The translations under genes and the position numbers were made by a program. Source: Chitinophagales bacterium (GTDB taxonomy: Bacteria; Bacteroidota; Bacteroidia; Chitinophagales; UBA2359). From it: a DNA stretch of 64,000 nucleotides. Numbering within the stretch: position 1 is the stretch's first letter; each line of letters opens with the position of its first letter. Below are positions 26,566-35,318 of the stretch, in pieces. Below the pieces are notes generated by a model, which had not been told where the DNA came from, ran no database searches, and saw only the letters and a list, made by a program, of their open reading frames with translations. Location of the stretch: positions 3,410,001 to 3,474,000 of the forward strand of contig JAWKLZ010000001.1 of the NCBI GenBank assembly GCA_041392475.1. The letters are read 5' to 3'.

Positions 26566-28480
26566 CTTCGTTGCTTGCGTTTTGGTTTAAGAAATGAATC
26601 ATTCGCAGAATGCCGTAAAGGGTTTTGATACAAGAGTCTACAAGGTCTGTCCACTCTTTTTCGTACTGCAATTCGTTTACATAAGCGGGTTTGACGGGTA
26701 GATTTTCGGCAAACAAAACCTTCAACAAACCCTTCACCCACCCGATATACGATTGCCCACCCGATGCCTTGTGTACCGCCTCATTGAAGAAGTTCGTGAA
26801 AAAAGAATCCACACGCTCTGGTTTGTCTGCAATCTCGTAGAGCAAGGCTTTGTTGTCCCTCAATTTGTAAGAGAGTGAACTCAGTTGGTCAATCTCAATT
26901 TGTTTTTGCGTTACCATTTGCATGAAAAACTCATAAGACGTTTTGGGCTTGTCTTCATCTTGCCGTTCCTTCGTTTTGTCCTTGTACAGTACCGCTTCAA
27001 AATAGCTCGTACTGTGTTTCGACACCCGAAAAGCCAGCGCATTTTTCTTTCCCTTTCTCCCTTCAAAACCCTTTGCCAATTTCTTCAACAAAACTTCCCT
27101 CGCCAATTTCTCTGCTTCAAATAGGGGAAACTTGTGGTAGGTCATCGACACTCCAAAAGAAAGCGTTGGAGTGACATCAAAGGTCATTTGGTTTTGCTGC
27201 ATAAAATCCCGAATAAACCCATCAAAACATTCATCCAAAACCTCCACCAATTCAAAAATATTCCCTCTTTCGGCTCGAATCGGTGCAAAAAACAACAAAT
27301 CATCTCCTCCCACATAAATCGGTTTGCCCGAAAAATCATTGATAATAGCTGCCGCTCTTTTGGAAAAATCAGACAAGGCACTGGAAAACAGGCGGTATTT
27401 CGCCAAATCTCCTCCAATTTTTCTAATAGCTGCCCCCACACTATCGCCATCCGCATGAACAATGCAAATGTATTTGTGGTGCTGTTTCAATTGTTTTTCC
27501 TTAGCCGTTTTGCCTTGATTGAAGGTTTTTTGAAGGGCTGAATAGAGGTGATCGCTTGTACTGGTTTTTCGACCTTTGTTTTTCTTTTTTGCCTCCTTTT
27601 CCTCTTTCTTTTCCGCCTCCGTTGCAGCCGTCAAAGCAGCCTCATATTCCTTTTTAGATTGCTCTCGTAGTCCTATCGTAGCAATGTCTCGAATACTCGG
27701 AAAACCTTCTTTCGATTCATCCCAAGTCGAACTTGGGTCAATTTGCAGGTGGGCATACGCTCCTTTTCCTTCTTCAAAAACCTTTTGGTACAATGTCTGG
27801 TGCTTCGGATTTTTTTCGTCTGCCTTCTTATCCGCTCCAATATGGATATTGCTTAGATAATACTCCAAGAAATTGGGAAGCGTTTTTTTACCTTCATCAA
27901 AGCGAACCGTTTTTTCATGGCTGATAATAGAAGTTTGGTTTTCGATTGCCTCCAATAGCGGGAATACCTTTGCAGCCACCGCACTGTCTTGTTCAATGTC
28001 CATCTCCACCTGAACCGCATATATTTGGAAGTGCCGCTTCAGAAAATCTTCGTAACCCGAAAAACCCTCCAAATACAATTTTATCCGCTTCTCCGTCAAT
28101 AATTTTTTAGTCACAATGAGGATGAAATGGGCAACAATTTCTTGGATAATCTTCTCTTTTACCCGCTCAATCATCGCCTCCACTTCTCCAAATTTTTCAT
28201 ATTGTGTGCCTGTAACATCCACCACCATTCTATCGGGAAATACCCCCGCCCCATAATGAACATTGAAGGCACCCGATTGAATATCAGCCGCTTCTTGCGC
28301 TCCAATATAGGGGGTAATGAATCTTTCGTGGTCGCCTACCCCAATTTCTTCTATCAAACTCCGCATGATATAGGAAAACAAATAACTCGCTGCCCACAAC
28401 TCTTTGGTACTGCGTGCCATACTGATGGTTCGGATGATGGGCCCAATGGTGATGCCTATGTATTTTTTTGTGTTGGTCAT
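26558..28480 (-). CDS. cmr2: Cas10/Cmr2 nucleotidyl cyclase subunit, without an HD nuclease domain
   Basis: A 640-aa large subunit of the Cmr complex. The first Palm-like region has STKELWAASYLFSYIMRSLIEE. The catalytic Palm reads ICIVHADGDSVGAAIRK (338-354), with GGDD at 391-394 (IYVGGDDLLFF), so second-messenger synthesis is expected on target-RNA binding. It is shorter than HD-bearing Cas10 proteins (often 800-1000 aa), and no HD motif is seen in the N-terminus, so target-DNA cleavage is unlikely. A lysine/glutamate-rich linker lies at 275-335. It sits 2 bp after cmr1. With CorA and NrN upstream, the messenger is more likely SAM-AMP than cyclic oligoadenylate (inference). Confidence 0.95.
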   Translation of the reverse strand: MTNTKKYIGITIGPIIRTISMARSTKELWAASYLFSYIMRSLIEEIGVGDHERFITPYIGAQEAADIQSGAFNVHYGAGVFPDRMVVDVTGTQYEKFGEVEAMIERVKEKIIQEIVAHFILIVTKKLLTEKRIKLYLEGFSGYEDFLKRHFQIYAVQVEMDIEQDSAVAAKVFPLLEAIENQTSIISHEKTVRFDEGKKTLPNFLEYYLSNIHIGADKKADEKNPKHQTLYQKVFEEGKGAYAHLQIDPSSTWDESKEGFPSIRDIATIGLREQSKKEYEAALTAATEAEKKEEKEAKKKNKGRKTSTSDHLYSALQKTFNQGKTAKEKQLKQHHKYICIVHADGDSVGAAIRKIGGDLAKYRLFSSALSDFSKRAAAIINDFSGKPIYVGGDDLLFFAPIRAERGNIFELVEVLDECFDGFIRDFMQQNQMTFDVTPTLSFGVSMTYHKFPLFEAEKLAREVLLKKLAKGFEGRKGKKNALAFRVSKHSTSYFEAVLYKDKTKERQDEDKPKTSYEFFMQMVTQKQIEIDQLSSLSYKLRDNKALLYEIADKPERVDSFFTNFFNEAVHKASGGQSYIGWVKGLLKVLFAENLPVKPAYVNELQYEKEWTDLVDSCIKTLYGILRMIHFLNQNASNEDE

Positions 28481-28482
28481 AT

Positions 28483-29772
28483 TTATTGTTTTTTGAATTT
28501 TGTCAGACTACATTCTAGGGAATGTACAAATTGTTTCATAACAGTAACTCTAAGTTTATTGCTATCGTAATCATCCATCAAATTTTCATCAATATCTTCA
28601 ATGGTATATTCTTTATAATTGGAGTCTTCTCCAAAATATTTGGAAGCTAATTCATTAAAATAGGTAGCAAATTCAAAAAGGAAATCTTCTGTATTAAAAT
28701 CCGTAGCATCAGGTGTTTTTATATCTTCTGAAAGATTGCCTACACTTAACTTAAAATCTGAATCAATATTTAGTATTGCATTTGCCGATTTGGGAATAAT
28801 CACTACGTACTTGCCCACTATTTTAAAAAAAATGGGAGAAGCGAATCTTTCTACCTCTTTATGAGTGTATTTTACGATACCGTTTCTGTTATTTTCTTTA
28901 TCCTTGAATTCAACAGATTCGTTAATTCCTAAAACTGCTCGAACATATTTTTTTTCTAATCTATCATTTTGAGGTACTTTGAGTGCTCTAGGGAAAAGCT
29001 TTTCTTTAATCAATCGTTTTTCGTTACCAATCTTTTTATTCAAAAAATATTTGAATATGAACCCTTTGTGGTAGATGAAATTAGAGGAGTTTTTAAAATC
29101 AAAATTAATTCCGCCTTTCATCAATTTATATATCATATCAATATCACTATAAACCGATTGCTGTTTTTCCATATCTCTCTGAAAAAATACAAAAGCATTC
29201 GTATCTTCTCTAAGCACATTCAAAAAAGGCTTGTGATTTTCTTTGTCTTTTGGGTCTATATAAAAACTTCCAAAACCCTTCGTTTGCCGAGTTCCAAAAT
29301 TGTGCGTTGCAATAAAATAAGCAAAGCGTTCGGACAACGTTTCTAATAATTCTTTTTTCAAACTAAAAAACTCAATTTCTACGCCTTCACACCACACAAA
29401 ACACTTCCGTTCTTCTGTTCCTTCTACACCCATATTGCCAAAAAATAGAGGATGTTGATTCCACTTAGTATTTCCCCATTTATCTGTCGATTGTTTCTCG
29501 ATTTCTTCTACTTTTTTTGATTGGCAATTGATTTTCACCTTATAATCAAACGCCTCCTTTCCATCAAAATCCTTTTGGGATTGTGTACCATTGAAGCCGA
29601 CCAATAGGTGTTTGTAGCGGTCAAACTGATTGTTGAAAACCTCTTTTATTAAAAAGCGGTCGAGTTTGGGTTTCAATTCTGTCGCTCGAATTCCCGCCCC
29701 GACTTGTTCGTGTTGAAAGTGAATGAGGGGCGTGTGTTGTTTGAGTTTAAACGTTTTGGTGAAATTTGACAT
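28483..29772 (-). CDS. cmr1: Cmr1-like RAMP protein of the type III-B complex
   Basis: A 429-aa protein starting FTKTFKLKQHTPLIHFQHEQ then ATELKPKLDRFLI, the pattern of the large Cas7-like RAMP encoded first in Bacteroidota cmr operons. HNFGTRQTKGFGSFYI is a RAMP glycine-rich loop. All other Cmr subunits (2-6) are present, so by elimination this is the Cmr1 position, which caps the 3' end of the crRNA. It is divergent from archaeal Cmr1. It starts 18 bp after corA and ends 2 bp before cas10. Confidence 0.75.
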   Translation of the reverse strand: MSNFTKTFKLKQHTPLIHFQHEQVGAGIRATELKPKLDRFLIKEVFNNQFDRYKHLLVGFNGTQSQKDFDGKEAFDYKVKINCQSKKVEEIEKQSTDKWGNTKWNQHPLFFGNMGVEGTEERKCFVWCEGVEIEFFSLKKELLETLSERFAYFIATHNFGTRQTKGFGSFYIDPKDKENHKPFLNVLREDTNAFVFFQRDMEKQQSVYSDIDMIYKLMKGGINFDFKNSSNFIYHKGFIFKYFLNKKIGNEKRLIKEKLFPRALKVPQNDRLEKKYVRAVLGINESVEFKDKENNRNGIVKYTHKEVERFASPIFFKIVGKYVVIIPKSANAILNIDSDFKLSVGNLSEDIKTPDATDFNTEDFLFEFATYFNELASKYFGEDSNYKEYTIEDIDENLMDDYDSNKLRVTVMKQFVHSLECSLTKFKKQ

Positions 29773-29790
29773 AGTATGTTGATTTTTTGG

Positions 29791-31857
29791 TTATTTGTTG
29801 TTTTGGAGGGAATCTACTCGGAACTTCAATACTTTTGTAGCTGACTTCAAAGAATCAACTTCTGATTCAGTAGATTGCAGTTTGTTCTTCAATAGCTTTA
29901 TTTCTTCCGAATTTACATCTTTGACCACTTCTACTTTAGCCGTATCTGATTCGGGATTTCTCTCGTCTGCTGTTATTGGCTTCAAAAGAGGGTATATCAA
30001 AAATGCCATTGTAATCACAAACAGTAATAAAGAAGCGATAATTCTTGCCCATAGAAAATTCCCTTCTACATCCTCAAACCAGTTTTTGGCTTTGGATAGC
30101 CGTTCTCTAAAAGGAGTTTTTCCATTCATGACAAAAATAATGAGAAGCAAAATAGGAGTTGCGATAAAAGCTGCGGTCGCAACCCACAAACGGAATTTGT
30201 CAAATTCCATGACTTGCCCATCAAAAATATTCATTCCATAGTAGCCTGCAATAAAAGTAGGCAACAACAAAGCTGCTCCTAAAATGGTCAGTCGGTTGAT
30301 GGCTTTGTTTTGTTTTTCTTGTTCTGATTGCCTTTTTTGGCTTTCAATCAAATCAGCATAATTGTGAAGCTCCGCTATTTCACGATCTAAATTTTGGGCA
30401 TCTCGCCCTACATTCATAATGTTTTGCAGATGTGCATACATTTCTATGCCTTGTTCTTGAGCAGTTATCTCTCGAAAATATATTTTATTGATAAACTGAA
30501 GGTAGTTTTTGTACAGGTCTTTGATTTTTGCCCCTACTGTATTGTCTTCAATCGGAAGTGTGGAGATGTGTGATGCTTCATCCGAAAAATTCAAAATAGA
30601 AACCCGTTGCACCAAACACAACTCTGCAATTTTGTAGTAAATCGTCCGCAGATGTGTGACCAGAAAAGCAGCTTGATTTTGTTCATGATTTAGAGTCTCC
30701 AAAGTTCCCGTTAAGGACATCAAAGAGTACCTAGAAAAACCATATAAAGTATAATTTTCAATCCATCTGTCATACGTTTGATTCAATAAAAAATCTTCTT
30801 GCATCAACCTATTGCTCAATCCCTTACCTTTTCCATCCACAAAAACATATTTGTACCAAAAATCACTTGCATCTTTATCACTGATGTAGCCAAATGCTTT
30901 TGTAGGAATAGGATAAATCTTTCCAAATTTACTCAGCAAGGTTTGTTCTGTACGGTTGAAGAAATCTTTGGGATAGGCGCTTAATGCTTTTGACATGGTA
31001 TCATTCCCATACCATCCGACCACAAACATCCTATCGTCCAAGATAGGTTTATAGTGAATCTTTGCTGGGTCAAGTGCCAAAATATTGGAAATATACGCAG
31101 GTAGTTGTATGCTTTTAGGAGGCTTATTTGCCTCATTGATAGCTTCTAAACTTCTATAGTGTTTTGAAAATTCATCGGAATAAGTCTCCCCATTGATGTT
31201 TACTTCAATCGCTGCTGCCAATTCACTTCTTTGAACACCTTCCAAAATATTCTTTGCATCCAAAAATGGCGGATAAAGTCTTCTCCCAAATTGATTGATA
31301 CACAAAATGTCCTCTTTGGTAGAATTCTTATCGGTATTGACCAAATGAAAAGACAAAATGCCAATACCCGTTGTATAGACATTTAGTAGGAGTTCTTTGA
31401 TGTGAAGGGTATAGGTTTTTGGCTCATTTTCCTTTTGATTGTTTGCTTCCCAATCTAGTTGAACCTTAATATTGAAGGTATCATTTTTGAAGTCTAAGTT
31501 TTTGAATTGAAAATGCCGAATAACATTCTCATTGCCCTCATAGTCGTACAATACATCTTGCACAAAGGGATAGAAATAATGAAACTCATTGAAGTCTTCA
31601 ACTTCTGCAAACTTCTCATAAGGTTTTCGTTCCCAATTTTGATTCAATAAAGCATCAAATTCAGCTACATCCGTCTTTACCGAAAAATAATCTCCTTTTT
31701 CGGAAGATTTGAGCAGTTCCCATTTGAAGGGAAACAAAAAAATATGGTAGCTTACCCAATCAGAATGAGGAACGGACTGTTTGTTGTTCTTCTTCGCACC
31801 TGTATTTTCTTGTTTTTCAGTATTTATAATTTCGTCATTATCAGATATGTTTTTCAT
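29791..31857 (-). CDS. corA: CRISPR-associated CorA-type membrane effector
   Basis: A 688-aa CorA-superfamily protein. A large soluble N-terminal part (1-515) is followed by TM1 (about 523-545) ending in the channel signature YYGMN (GMN 541-543), TM2 (557-577), an extra third hydrophobic helix (601-623), and a C-terminal coiled-coil tail (about 648-686, heptads in LLKNKLQSTESEVDSLKSA). Ordinary CorA Mg2+ channels are about 320 aa with two helices. In Bacteroides type III-B systems such a CorA binds SAM-AMP and kills or arrests infected cells by disturbing the membrane; that role is inferred here from gene neighbourhood. It lies between nrN (43 bp) and cmr1 (18 bp). Confidence 0.88.
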   Translation of the reverse strand: MKNISDNDEIINTEKQENTGAKKNNKQSVPHSDWVSYHIFLFPFKWELLKSSEKGDYFSVKTDVAEFDALLNQNWERKPYEKFAEVEDFNEFHYFYPFVQDVLYDYEGNENVIRHFQFKNLDFKNDTFNIKVQLDWEANNQKENEPKTYTLHIKELLLNVYTTGIGILSFHLVNTDKNSTKEDILCINQFGRRLYPPFLDAKNILEGVQRSELAAAIEVNINGETYSDEFSKHYRSLEAINEANKPPKSIQLPAYISNILALDPAKIHYKPILDDRMFVVGWYGNDTMSKALSAYPKDFFNRTEQTLLSKFGKIYPIPTKAFGYISDKDASDFWYKYVFVDGKGKGLSNRLMQEDFLLNQTYDRWIENYTLYGFSRYSLMSLTGTLETLNHEQNQAAFLVTHLRTIYYKIAELCLVQRVSILNFSDEASHISTLPIEDNTVGAKIKDLYKNYLQFINKIYFREITAQEQGIEMYAHLQNIMNVGRDAQNLDREIAELHNYADLIESQKRQSEQEKQNKAINRLTILGAALLLPTFIAGYYGMNIFDGQVMEFDKFRLWVATAAFIATPILLLIIFVMNGKTPFRERLSKAKNWFEDVEGNFLWARIIASLLLFVITMAFLIYPLLKPITADERNPESDTAKVEVVKDVNSEEIKLLKNKLQSTESEVDSLKSATKVLKFRVDSLQNNK

Positions 31858-31900
31858 GCTAAGTATTTGGTTTTTAAGATTTTCAATAAAAAAAGGTGAA

Positions 31901-32641
31901 TTATACCAACTCGCTTATTTCCTGTATTTTCTTCTTCAATTCTGATTTGTCGAACATTCCGTTGGCAAATCCAAAAAAGCCTGCATCTCCACCACCATTG
32001 TACGCCTTACCCGTTTTGATTAAATGGGAATAGTGGGCAATCAATTTATCAACATTCACTCCATAATAAGTCAAACTATAGTCATTGTAAACAATCAATT
32101 TCACCACTTCCAAACGGTCTGTCACAGGTGAAAAACGCTCACTTTGGGTATAAGCAATTGCTATACCTTTCTGCCATTGAAGGTTAGACACAGCTTCTTT
32201 TCCCCAAAGTTCATCCTGTTCGGTGACACCTTGTGCTGCCCTGTCTTTCTGGCGAATAAATATAATATCTGATTCACTTGCGCCCAATGCCCGCATTGCA
32301 GGGATATAGCCCTTGTCATTGGCTGCTACTAACTGCTGGTAATAGGAAAGTTGAATGCCGAGTAGTTCGGCTATCTGTTCAATAGAAGCCAACTCATTGG
32401 CTCGCTCATTGTGGTGATCAATAGAAATGTAGTTATTTGGACAGGGTATATCTTCCTGTAATTCTATGCCCACCAATATTTTAGAAGAATCAAAAAGCTC
32501 TTTGTATGCGCTTAATTTAGCCCCCCACGTCAGCTTTTTATCAATGTAAGGAAGTTCATTTCTTTCCAGAATTTGGATAATTTCCAACATTTCTAAATCA
32601 TGTCCTCCTATCAAAAACAAACAATCTCGTGGAGATTTCAC
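31901..32641 (-). CDS. nrN: DHH-family phosphodiesterase NrN, probable SAM-AMP hydrolase
   Basis: A 246-aa DHH/nanoRNase-like protein. The SIDHHNE motif (DHH at 75-77) and an N-terminal GGHDLEML acidic motif give the metal site; the C-terminal GGGDAGFFGFANG resembles the substrate-binding GGGH-type motif of the DHHA1 part. It is the first gene of the CRISPR operon. In characterised type III-B loci with CorA, the NrN phosphodiesterase degrades SAM-AMP and so switches off the signal. That function is carried over by context. Confidence 0.87.
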   Translation of the reverse strand: MKSPRDCLFLIGGHDLEMLEIIQILERNELPYIDKKLTWGAKLSAYKELFDSSKILVGIELQEDIPCPNNYISIDHHNERANELASIEQIAELLGIQLSYYQQLVAANDKGYIPAMRALGASESDIIFIRQKDRAAQGVTEQDELWGKEAVSNLQWQKGIAIAYTQSERFSPVTDRLEVVKLIVYNDYSLTYYGVNVDKLIAHYSHLIKTGKAYNGGGDAGFFGFANGMFDKSELKKKIQEISELV

Positions 32642-32769
32642 TTAAATTTGTAGCTTAATATAAAACATTAAAATGCTTATTACTTAGGCTAAAGTAAATG
32701 ATTTTTTGGGGAAAAACAAAAAAAATTAAAAAATCTTATTAAGCATATAAAATATTCACACTCACAACA

Positions 32770-33672
32770 TCAAAGCACCTCTCCACAATACTTACAATAC
32801 TCGGCATCTACATCATGCCCCGAACGTTCACAATTTCCGCACCGCAATTCGCTTTTAGGGTTGGTAGATTTTGTAATCGTTAGCTCCTCAAGTGTATGGG
32901 TAATTTCGTGAATTTCATCTTTTAACTCCGTTCTCACATCTTCTTGTGCTTGAGCCAATTCAACCGATACAATTCCCGTTGGAACAGCAATGATGGCATA
33001 ACCCAAAATCATCAAAACAGCTGCCAAAAACTGTCCCAAAGTAGTTGCAGGTGCAATATCACCGTATCCCACTGTTGTAATCGTCACAATTGCCCAATAA
33101 ACGCTTCTCGGAATACTGTCAAAACCACTATTTGCCCTACTTTCTACCAAGTACATAATGGCCCCAATAACTGTTACCGCTGTCAATACGGCAATCAAAA
33201 AAACAGTAATCTTCACCCGACTGGCCTGCAAGGCACGAATCAATATTTGCGACTCACCCAAATACCGCCCCAACTTAAACACCCTGAATATTCGCAACAA
33301 TCGCAACGCTCGAACCACCAAAAAATAATGCGCTCCTACTAAAATCAAACTCAAATAACTCGGCAGAATCGCCATAAAATCCACAATTCCAAAAAAACTA
33401 GTCATGTATTGAAGCGGGCGGCGAACAACATACAATCGTACCAAGTATTCAACAGTAAAAATAATGGTCAAAAACCACTCTATCACCACAAAAATATGAT
33501 GATACTTTTGGTTCAGATCCTCCACACTTTCTAACATTACCAAAATAATACTCAACACAATCAATACCAACAAAACAACATCAAAGGCCTTACCCGCAGG
33601 AGTATCTGTCCCAAAGATGATGTGGTACAGTTCTTCTCGTTTTTTATGGTTTGATCGAAATATCTTGGACAT
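32770..33672 (-). CDS. Six-TM voltage-gated-type K+ channel with C-terminal zinc ribbon
   Basis: A 300-aa Kv/KvAP-like channel. S1 to S6 are visible. S4 carries spaced arginines (VVRALRLLRIFRVFKLGRYLG), and the selectivity filter reads TITTVGYGDIAP, so K+ selectivity is expected. After S6 comes a short helical region and a four-cysteine zinc-ribbon-like tail (CGNCERSGHDVDAEYCKYCGEVL, cysteine pairs 9 to 16 residues apart). It is co-directional with nrN, but a 128-bp gap separates them, so membership of the CRISPR operon is uncertain; a housekeeping role is the default. Confidence 0.9.
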   Translation of the reverse strand: MSKIFRSNHKKREELYHIIFGTDTPAGKAFDVVLLVLIVLSIILVMLESVEDLNQKYHHIFVVIEWFLTIIFTVEYLVRLYVVRRPLQYMTSFFGIVDFMAILPSYLSLILVGAHYFLVVRALRLLRIFRVFKLGRYLGESQILIRALQASRVKITVFLIAVLTAVTVIGAIMYLVESRANSGFDSIPRSVYWAIVTITTVGYGDIAPATTLGQFLAAVLMILGYAIIAVPTGIVSVELAQAQEDVRTELKDEIHEITHTLEELTITKSTNPKSELRCGNCERSGHDVDAEYCKYCGEVL

Positions 33673-33810
33673 GTTTGTGCGACGGTGTTTGAATAAGAAA
33701 TAGAAGTAAAGCTAAGGAATGAAAATCTGATTGTAACGTTTTGCTGTGATAATAAAAAAGCCACTGAAAAAGCTTATGTTTAAAGTACGAACCAAACAAG
33801 TGCAAATTCA

Positions 33811-35052
33811 ATGGCATCTCAAATTAACAAAAATTGTACGATTGTATTACCGATTTTGGAAAATAAATACGATTCATTTTTAAACGACCCAAAAATAGCT
33901 CGCCAAATAATTAGCGAAATATGGGCAACAAGCCCCGAGTTATTTCCTGCACAAATGACTAAAGGTTATGTGCTTAACGGCAAAACTCGGCCGTCGAAAA
34001 AAATGAATATCCAAATGCGAAAAATAAAAGTAGCGGGACAAAATTATCAAATACGCCCAAGTTTCATTCTGCCTTATTGCAGAGCGAAGACGTATATAGC
34101 TTCTAAAGGCTTGTTCTTAAAGCGGTTCGGTGTTCCTTTCTGGGCATTGGCATTTGCTTTTGGATACAATGCGATGTGGTGGTACCGCCTCTATAATTGT
34201 TTTAGTGATTATAGCATTGTAGGCACAACCATCCATGACCCAGAAAAATTACCTTCCGATATTTTAGCAGATGAACACCATGTAAAAATACAAGGTAAAA
34301 AAGCTTATGTGGCTACAACTGTGGGACAAAACTGTTTTTTAGGTATGGAAGTTTCTTCTGGCGCAGATGCGGATTCTTTGGAAGAAGCTTATGGTGTATT
34401 CAAACAAGAAGCAGAGGATGTGTCATCTGACTACCAACCTAATACAGTAAATACAGATGGGTGGACAGCTACACAGAACGCATGGCAAAAACTCTATCCA
34501 AATATTCAAGTCATTGAATGTTTCTTACACGCCTTTCTAAAAATTAGAGACAGAGCTACAAAAAAGATTCAAGACTATTTCAATACAGCAGCAGATAAGG
34601 TGTGGAAGGCTTATCGAACTACTTCAAAAAGACAATTCGCACAACATATAAGAAGGCTTCGGGAATGGACAGCTAAGAATGTGCCTTCCTGCCCCATGAA
34701 AGATAATATTCTTAAACTCTGTAAAAAGAAAAACAAGTGGTTAGCACATTTTGACTTTCCCAAAGCACACAAAACCTCCAACATGATAGATAGATCCATG
34801 AGGGCAATGAATAGACATGCCAACAACTCCCAAATGTTTCATGGAGATATACTTAGCACTACTCATAATTTCAGAGCTTTTGCCCTTCTTCATAATTTTT
34901 CACCCTCTTGTTTACAGGCTTGGGATGAATCAGCTGTCTTAATCAGTCCTGCGGCAAGACTCAACGGATTTGTCTATCATCATGACTGGTTACAGAATTT
35001 GTTAATCGCGGCTTCGTTAGGAGGATATCGAAATCACAGCAATCCGTTATAA
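33811..35052 (+). CDS. DDE-type transposase, family not assigned
   Basis: A 413-aa protein with a transposase-like layout: LADEHHVKIQGKKAYVATTVG (first Asp region and beta-hairpin), NTDGWTATQNAWQKLYPNIQ (second Asp), then KTSNMIDRSMRAMNRH and a C-terminal helical part. It appears full length and uninterrupted. I could not find clear terminal inverted repeats or a target duplication within 60 bp on either side, so the element limits are unknown. It points away from the CRISPR operon and sits between the K+ channel and glutamine synthetase genes. Confidence 0.7.
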   Translation: MASQINKNCTIVLPILENKYDSFLNDPKIARQIISEIWATSPELFPAQMTKGYVLNGKTRPSKKMNIQMRKIKVAGQNYQIRPSFILPYCRAKTYIASKGLFLKRFGVPFWALAFAFGYNAMWWYRLYNCFSDYSIVGTTIHDPEKLPSDILADEHHVKIQGKKAYVATTVGQNCFLGMEVSSGADADSLEEAYGVFKQEAEDVSSDYQPNTVNTDGWTATQNAWQKLYPNIQVIECFLHAFLKIRDRATKKIQDYFNTAADKVWKAYRTTSKRQFAQHIRRLREWTAKNVPSCPMKDNILKLCKKKNKWLAHFDFPKAHKTSNMIDRSMRAMNRHANNSQMFHGDILSTTHNFRAFALLHNFSPSCLQAWDESAVLISPAARLNGFVYHHDWLQNLLIAASLGGYRNHSNPL

Positions 35053-35318
35053 TCAGGAAAATTAAAATAGCAATTAAAATTAAAAACCATCCTCATAATC
35101 AGGGTATTTGAAATATTAGATTTTAGATGAAAGATGAAAGACATAAGACGAAGGACTTTAAATGATTGACATCTCCAAATTTAATTGCAAATATATTTAA
35201 AATTAAATTAATTCATAAACAAACAATTATTTTTTTTCCCAAAATCCAATTGAAATATATTGAACTATGCACGAAAGAAGCAAACTCCCGTCCATCGTCA
35301 GTCGTCCACCGTCTAAAT

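Noticed and set aside
35053..35318. Right end of the DDE transposase element
   Set aside because: I looked for inverted repeats matching 33750-33810 and found none I could defend, so no IS boundaries are called.
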